Source of the DNA: Insolitispirillum peregrinum
GTDB lineage: Bacteria; Pseudomonadota; Alphaproteobacteria; Rhodospirillales; Rhodospirillaceae
NCBI RefSeq assembly: GCF_042665255.1
Contig: NZ_JBHTCD010000021.1
Direction: 5' to 3' (one strand)
Length of the DNA: 64,000 nucleotides
Both the position numbers and the translations under genes were made by a program. A model generated the notes under the pieces. It was not told the DNA's origin. It ran no database searches and saw nothing but the letters and a program-made list of their open reading frames with translations. Positions 60,076 through 64,000 of this stretch are shown one piece after another. Each line of letters starts with the position of its first letter. Position 1 is the first letter of the stretch.

Positions 60076-63000
60076 TTATGCCGCTGCCTGCGCCGCCGGA
60101 GCGTCTTCGTTCAGCATCAACAGCGAGGCATTGCCACCAGCAGCGGTCATGTCCACCGACAGCGAGCGCTCGACCAGATAGCGGTGCAAGGTCGCCGGGC
60201 TGACCGGGTCACTGTCCACCGGGATGATCGCCCGCGGACGAGCCGCCAGCGTTGCCACCGCCTGCGGCAGCTCACCTTCCAGACCGGCGGCCTGCAGGTC
60301 CAGCGAGGACAGCAGGGCGCACAGCTCTTCCTGATTGGCGGCATGGACGGTCGCCAGATCACTGGGCACAGCGGCGGTCTTCAGCAGGGCCGACAGGGCC
60401 GAGGCCAGCGAAGCCACCCCGGCAGCCACCACCCGGTTGCCACCGGCCAGAGCCGCCGCCACCCGCAGGACAAAGCCGCTGAAGCTGCCATTCTGGGCGG
60501 CAACCACCGCCACCACACCACGCGGATGAACGGACATTTCGTTCCGTTCGCCAGTCGGACCGGGCAGCGCCAGCGGCTTGGCGGTTTCTTCCAGCGTCTG
60601 CGCCTGCAAGCGGTTCAGGCCATCCAGTGACAGCGCCACCTGCTGGGCAGCCTGTTCGGCACTGACCGCGCCGCCATCGCGCAGCAGGGTCGCCGCCACC
60701 GTTGCCGCCTGCGACGACAGGGCCGACAACAACGACTGCACCAGCGCCACCCGTGCCTCAACTGCCGCCGGACGGGCCGGAGCATGCAGAGCCAGAGCTT
60801 CCGCTGCCCGGCCCAACGCCGCCGAGCTGGCCGGAGTCAGGGCCGCAGGCAGGCTGCTGGCCGCCACGCGGGCCGCCTGCTGGGCCAGATCGGTCCCGGC
60901 CTGCGCCTGCGGAGCCACCTGTTCGGCAAAGCGGCCAAAGCGGGTCAGGTAGTTCGGGCCACCGGCTTTCGGGCCGGTCCCCGACAGACCTTCGCCACCG
61001 AACGGCTGCACACCAACCACCGCTCCGATCATCGACCGGTTGACATAGGTGTTGCCAACAGCGCTGGCCGCCTGAATGCGGCGGGCGTTGGCATCAATGC
61101 GGGTGTGGATGCCCATGGTCAGGCCATAGCCGGTGTCCCGCACTTCGCGCAGGATCGCTGGCAACTCGCTGGCCTGATAGCGCACCACATGCAGGATCGG
61201 GCCGAACACTTCGTGCGGCAGAGCCTTCAGGTTGCTGATTTCATAGGCGCGCGGCGCAAAGAAGGTGCCGTTGCGGGCGTCGCTGCTCAGCGGGCTGGTG
61301 GCGATCAGACGGACCTCGCGGTCCATCCGCTGGGCGTGCTTTTCCAGCGCCTCCAGCGCCGGAGCATCGATCACCGGGCCGACATCGGTATCCAGACGGG
61401 CCGGATCACCGACGCGCAGTTCTTCCATCGCGCCCTTCAGCATCTTCATGATGCCATCGGCAACATCGGTCTGCACGTACATCACCCGCAGCGCCGAGCA
61501 CCGCTGCCCCGCCGAGCCGAAGGCCGACAGAACCGCGTCACGGATCACCTGTTCGGGCAGGGCCGAGCTGTCAACGATCATCGCATTCAGACCACCGGTT
61601 TCGGCAATCAGCGGGATCGACTGGCCGCGCCTGGCCAGCGTGCGGTTGAGGATATGGGCAACCTCGACCGAGCCGGTAAAGGCAATGCCAGCCACCCGCT
61701 CATCGCTCACCAGAGCCGCACCGACGGTTTCGCCCAGCCCCGGCACCAACTGCAACGCACCAGTCGGAATACCGGCATCGTGCAGCAAACGCACCATTGC
61801 GGCGGCCACCAGCGTGGTCTGTTCCGCCGGTTTGGCCACCACGGTGTTGCCAACCACCAGCGCCGCCACCACCTGACCGGTGAAAATGGCCAGCGGGAAG
61901 TTCCACGGGCTGATGCAGACGAACACGCCCCGGCCCTTCAGGCCAGCGGCAGCCTGCTTGCGGGCTTCGATGGCGTAATAGCGCAGGAAGTCCACCGCTT
62001 CACGCACCTCGGCCACGCCATCGGGCAGGGTCTTGCCCGCTTCGCGCAGGCACAGCGACATGAATTCGGTCATGCGGGTTTCCAGCGCGTCGGCTGCCCG
62101 CTCCAGAATGGCGGCCCGGTCTTCCGCCGAGGTTGCCGACCATGCCGGGAACGCCGCCTGAGCCGCCGCCATCGCGGCCTTCGCTTCCTCAACGGTGGCT
62201 TCGGCAGCATAGCCAACCAGAGTATTACGATCCGCCGGAGACAGGACCGCCTTCGCCCCGGCGGTGCGTTCAACGCCGTTGATGATCGGGCCAGCCTTGG
62301 GCTGGGTCTGGGCGTGGGCGGTCAGGTCGGCAAACAGGCGCTCGTTCAGCAGGCTGTCGGACAGGTCCAGGCCACTGGAATTGCGGCGCTGCTGGCCGTA
62401 CAGGGCCTTGGGCATCGGAATGTGCGGGTGACGCTTGCTGGCCAGAGCCGCCACGCGGGCCACCGGATCGGCAATGATGTCTTCGATCGGGGTCTTGTCG
62501 TCCACCAGCCGGTTGACAAAGCTGCTGTTCGAGCCGTTTTCCAGCAGGCGACGCACCAGATAGGACAGCAATTCGGCATGCCCCCCCACCGGCGCATAAA
62601 TGCGGCAGGCAATCCCCAGCTTGTCCGCTGGCGTGATCTCGTCGTACAGCTCTTCGCCCATGCCGTGCAGGCGCTGGAACTCGAACGGACGGCCCTGCGA
62701 CAGTTCCAGAATGGTGGCAACGGTCAGGGCGTTGTGGGTGGCAAACTGCGGGAAGAACAGGTCGCCATAGTCAAACAGCTTGCGGGCGCAGGCCATATAC
62801 GACACGTCGGTCGAAACCTTGCGGGTATAGACCGGGTAATCGGGCAGCCCCAAATCCTGGGCGCGCTTGATTTCCGCATCCCAATAGGCACCCTTGACCA
62901 GACGGACATTCATCCGGCGGCCAACCCGCTTGGACATTTCCGCCAGCACATCAATCAGCTTGTAGGTGCGCTTGGAATAGGCCTGAATGGCCAGCCCGAA

Positions 63001-63951
63001 GCCGGTCCAGCCATCGAGGGCCGGATTGCCATAGACCGCTTCCATCACTTCCAGCGACAGTTCAAGACGCTCGGCTTCTTCGGCATCGACGCAGAAGCCG
63101 ATGTCATAGGCTTTGGCAATTTTGGCCAGTTCCAGCGTGCGACGGGTCAGAATATCCAGAACCTGCTCACGCTTGGCGACTTCATAGCGCGGATACAGCG
63201 CCGACAGCTTGACCGAAATCCCCGGACCGGCAATCACGCCGCGACCGTTGGATGCCTTGCCAATCGCATGGATCGCCTGCTCATAGGAGACATAATACTT
63301 CTGGGCGTCTTCCTCGGTGCGGGCGGCCTCGCCCAACATGTCAAAGGAATAACGATAGCCGCGCTTTTCGCTGTCGGCACCACGTTCCATCGCTTCGGCC
63401 ATCGTGCGGCCCAGCACGAACTGCTTGCCCATGATGCGCATCGCCTGCCGCAGGGCCTGACGGATCACCGGCTCGCCCAGACGCGACACCAGACGACGCA
63501 TCACCCCGTTCGGCGCATCGGTCGGCAGGTCGCCCTTGCCCAGAATGCGCCCGGTCAGCATCAGGCCAATGGTCGAGGCATTGACGAAAATCGACGACGA
63601 GTTCCCCAGATGCTTTTCCCAGTCGGTCCCGGCCAGCTTGTCGCGGATCAGCGCATCAGCCGTATCGCTGTCGGGAATACGCAGCAGGGCTTCGGCCAGG
63701 CACATCAGCACCAGACCTTCCTGCGTTGACAGGTCGTATTCGTGCATCAGGGCATCCACACCACCCTTGCGCAGACGATTGTCCCGCACCGACTGGATCA
63801 GGCTGCGGGCACGCTGGCGGATCTGTTCCTGCCGCTGCGGATCATTGATGCGCGCGGCGGCAACCCGTTCAGTCACCACCGCATCTTCGTCACGGCGGTA
63901 ATCAGCGGCCAGAAAATCACGCCAGGACGGCGTCGGAGTGTGATGCAGCAT
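60076..63951 (-). CDS. putA: Bifunctional proline dehydrogenase/P5C dehydrogenase PutA
   Basis: 1291 residues, oxidising proline to glutamate. The alpha-helical arm and PRODH barrel (~130-470) show VKLSALYPRYE, DAEEAERLELSL, GLAIQAYSKRTYKLID and RLVKGAYWDAEIK. The P5C dehydrogenase domain (~560-1010) shows ISPWNFPLAIF, GNTVVAKPAEQT, IAETGGLNAMI (Glu) and GSAGQRCSALR (catalytic Cys). A C-terminal ALDH-like domain ends SVDMTAAGGNASLLML, the PutA C-terminal motif. There is no N-terminal ribbon-helix-helix, so this is a purely enzymatic (type B-like) PutA without self-repression. Terminator follows; the promoter lies at or beyond the window edge. Confidence 0.97.
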   Translation of the reverse strand: MLHHTPTPSWRDFLAADYRRDEDAVVTERVAAARINDPQRQEQIRQRARSLIQSVRDNRLRKGGVDALMHEYDLSTQEGLVLMCLAEALLRIPDSDTADALIRDKLAGTDWEKHLGNSSSIFVNASTIGLMLTGRILGKGDLPTDAPNGVMRRLVSRLGEPVIRQALRQAMRIMGKQFVLGRTMAEAMERGADSEKRGYRYSFDMLGEAARTEEDAQKYYVSYEQAIHAIGKASNGRGVIAGPGISVKLSALYPRYEVAKREQVLDILTRRTLELAKIAKAYDIGFCVDAEEAERLELSLEVMEAVYGNPALDGWTGFGLAIQAYSKRTYKLIDVLAEMSKRVGRRMNVRLVKGAYWDAEIKRAQDLGLPDYPVYTRKVSTDVSYMACARKLFDYGDLFFPQFATHNALTVATILELSQGRPFEFQRLHGMGEELYDEITPADKLGIACRIYAPVGGHAELLSYLVRRLLENGSNSSFVNRLVDDKTPIEDIIADPVARVAALASKRHPHIPMPKALYGQQRRNSSGLDLSDSLLNERLFADLTAHAQTQPKAGPIINGVERTAGAKAVLSPADRNTLVGYAAEATVEEAKAAMAAAQAAFPAWSATSAEDRAAILERAADALETRMTEFMSLCLREAGKTLPDGVAEVREAVDFLRYYAIEARKQAAAGLKGRGVFVCISPWNFPLAIFTGQVVAALVVGNTVVAKPAEQTTLVAAAMVRLLHDAGIPTGALQLVPGLGETVGAALVSDERVAGIAFTGSVEVAHILNRTLARRGQSIPLIAETGGLNAMIVDSSALPEQVIRDAVLSAFGSAGQRCSALRVMYVQTDVADGIMKMLKGAMEELRVGDPARLDTDVGPVIDAPALEALEKHAQRMDREVRLIATSPLSSDARNGTFFAPRAYEISNLKALPHEVFGPILHVVRYQASELPAILREVRDTGYGLTMGIHTRIDANARRIQAASAVGNTYVNRSMIGAVVGVQPFGGEGLSGTGPKAGGPNYLTRFGRFAEQVAPQAQAGTDLAQQAARVAASSLPAALTPASSAALGRAAEALALHAPARPAAVEARVALVQSLLSALSSQAATVAATLLRDGGAVSAEQAAQQVALSLDGLNRLQAQTLEETAKPLALPGPTGERNEMSVHPRGVVAVVAAQNGSFSGFVLRVAAALAGGNRVVAAGVASLASALSALLKTAAVPSDLATVHAANQEELCALLSSLDLQAAGLEGELPQAVATLAARPRAIIPVDSDPVSPATLHRYLVERSLSVDMTAAGGNASLLMLNEDAPAAQAAA

Positions 63952-64000
63952 GTGATGGCCTCCCGAAGACCTGTCTGTCCATATTTGATATGGGTACCCT
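63952..64000 (-). other. putA upstream edge
   Basis: Only 49 bases upstream of putA are present; nothing can be called a promoter with confidence. GGGAGGCC just before the ATG is a plausible ribosome site. Confidence 0.4.

Noticed and set aside
60784..63729. A 981-codon open frame antisense to putA
   Set aside because: It mirrors the putA codon positions in GC-rich sequence and encodes no recognisable domain; putA is unambiguous.
1..64000. CRISPR arrays, prophage, restriction or toxin-antitoxin systems
   Set aside because: No regularly spaced repeats, phage structural genes or defence domains were seen on either strand.

Overview
The window looks like a stretch of chromosome from a Rhodospirillales-type alphaproteobacterium with moderately high GC. 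The evidence is gene order: zauP-zapA-6S RNA-ygfA-ymdB, the full dusB-ntrBC-ntrYX-trkA-dat-hfq-hflX block, a fused ispDF, popZ, trcR (DUF1013) next to a quinone oxidoreductase and DUF1192, and a PutA without a DNA-binding domain. Almost everything is core housekeeping. There is no prophage, CRISPR array, toxin-antitoxin locus or integrative element; the only recognisable transposon gene is the 3' end of an IS5-type transposase at the left edge.

Layout. 1-3.3 kb (minus strand): ymdB, ygfA, a probable 6S RNA, an unusually long zapA, and zauP (Z-ring and one-carbon genes). 3.4-7.2 kb: a small unknown gene, thiE, epmA divergent from efp, suhB. 7.5-14.3 kb (plus): an envelope cluster (TolA-like OmpA protein, MotA/ExbB-like protein, MotB/OmpA-like protein), rpmE and a membrane adenylate cyclase. 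14.5-29.6 kb (minus): ABC-F uup, glgP with a hemerythrin-response regulator, ilvD, a HAD phosphatase, a small membrane protein, valS, popZ, tolC and pcm. 30 kb: tRNA-Cys and two tRNA-Asn. 30.7-34.2 kb (plus): a Pat-type acyl-CoA synthetase/acetyltransferase fusion and tam. 34.5-46.8 kb (minus): the hflX-to-dusB nitrogen/RNA-chaperone block. 46.9-52.6 kb: ypjD, ispDF, tag, bdhA, DUF1192, qor, trcR. 52.9-64 kb: yaaA, two alpha/beta hydrolases, an N-formylglutamate amidohydrolase, an EamA exporter, pyk, a ferritin-like protein and putA.

The unusual content is between genes. Three families of short palindromic elements recur: A (about 105 bp, ends TTAGAGC.../...GGTCTAA), B (about 170-185 bp, ends resembling ACACGACAG/TGTCGTGT, often nested in the loop of A) and a 96-bp IS5-end-like element. 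They sit at gene 3' ends and in several cases provide the stop codon or the last residues of the protein (ygfA, ompA, tam, hflX, epmA, one hydrolase). Separately, 54.55-54.88 kb carries two diverged copies of a ~100-nt sequence whose closing stem is kept by compensatory changes and which can form two mutually exclusive pairings: the best candidate here for an undescribed RNA. A nested inverted repeat precedes pyk and a long palindrome follows it.

How genes connect: EpmA/EF-P, which support translation of proline runs, share the window with a PopZ containing 23 consecutive prolines. ZapA/ZauP, PopZ and TrcR form a cell-division and cell-cycle theme. NtrB/C/Y/X, Hfq and TrkA form the nitrogen and ion homeostasis theme. 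GlgP, Pyk, BdhA, PutA, Pat and the hemerythrin regulator cover carbon and energy storage. Functions are assigned by motif recognition only; no database search was possible.
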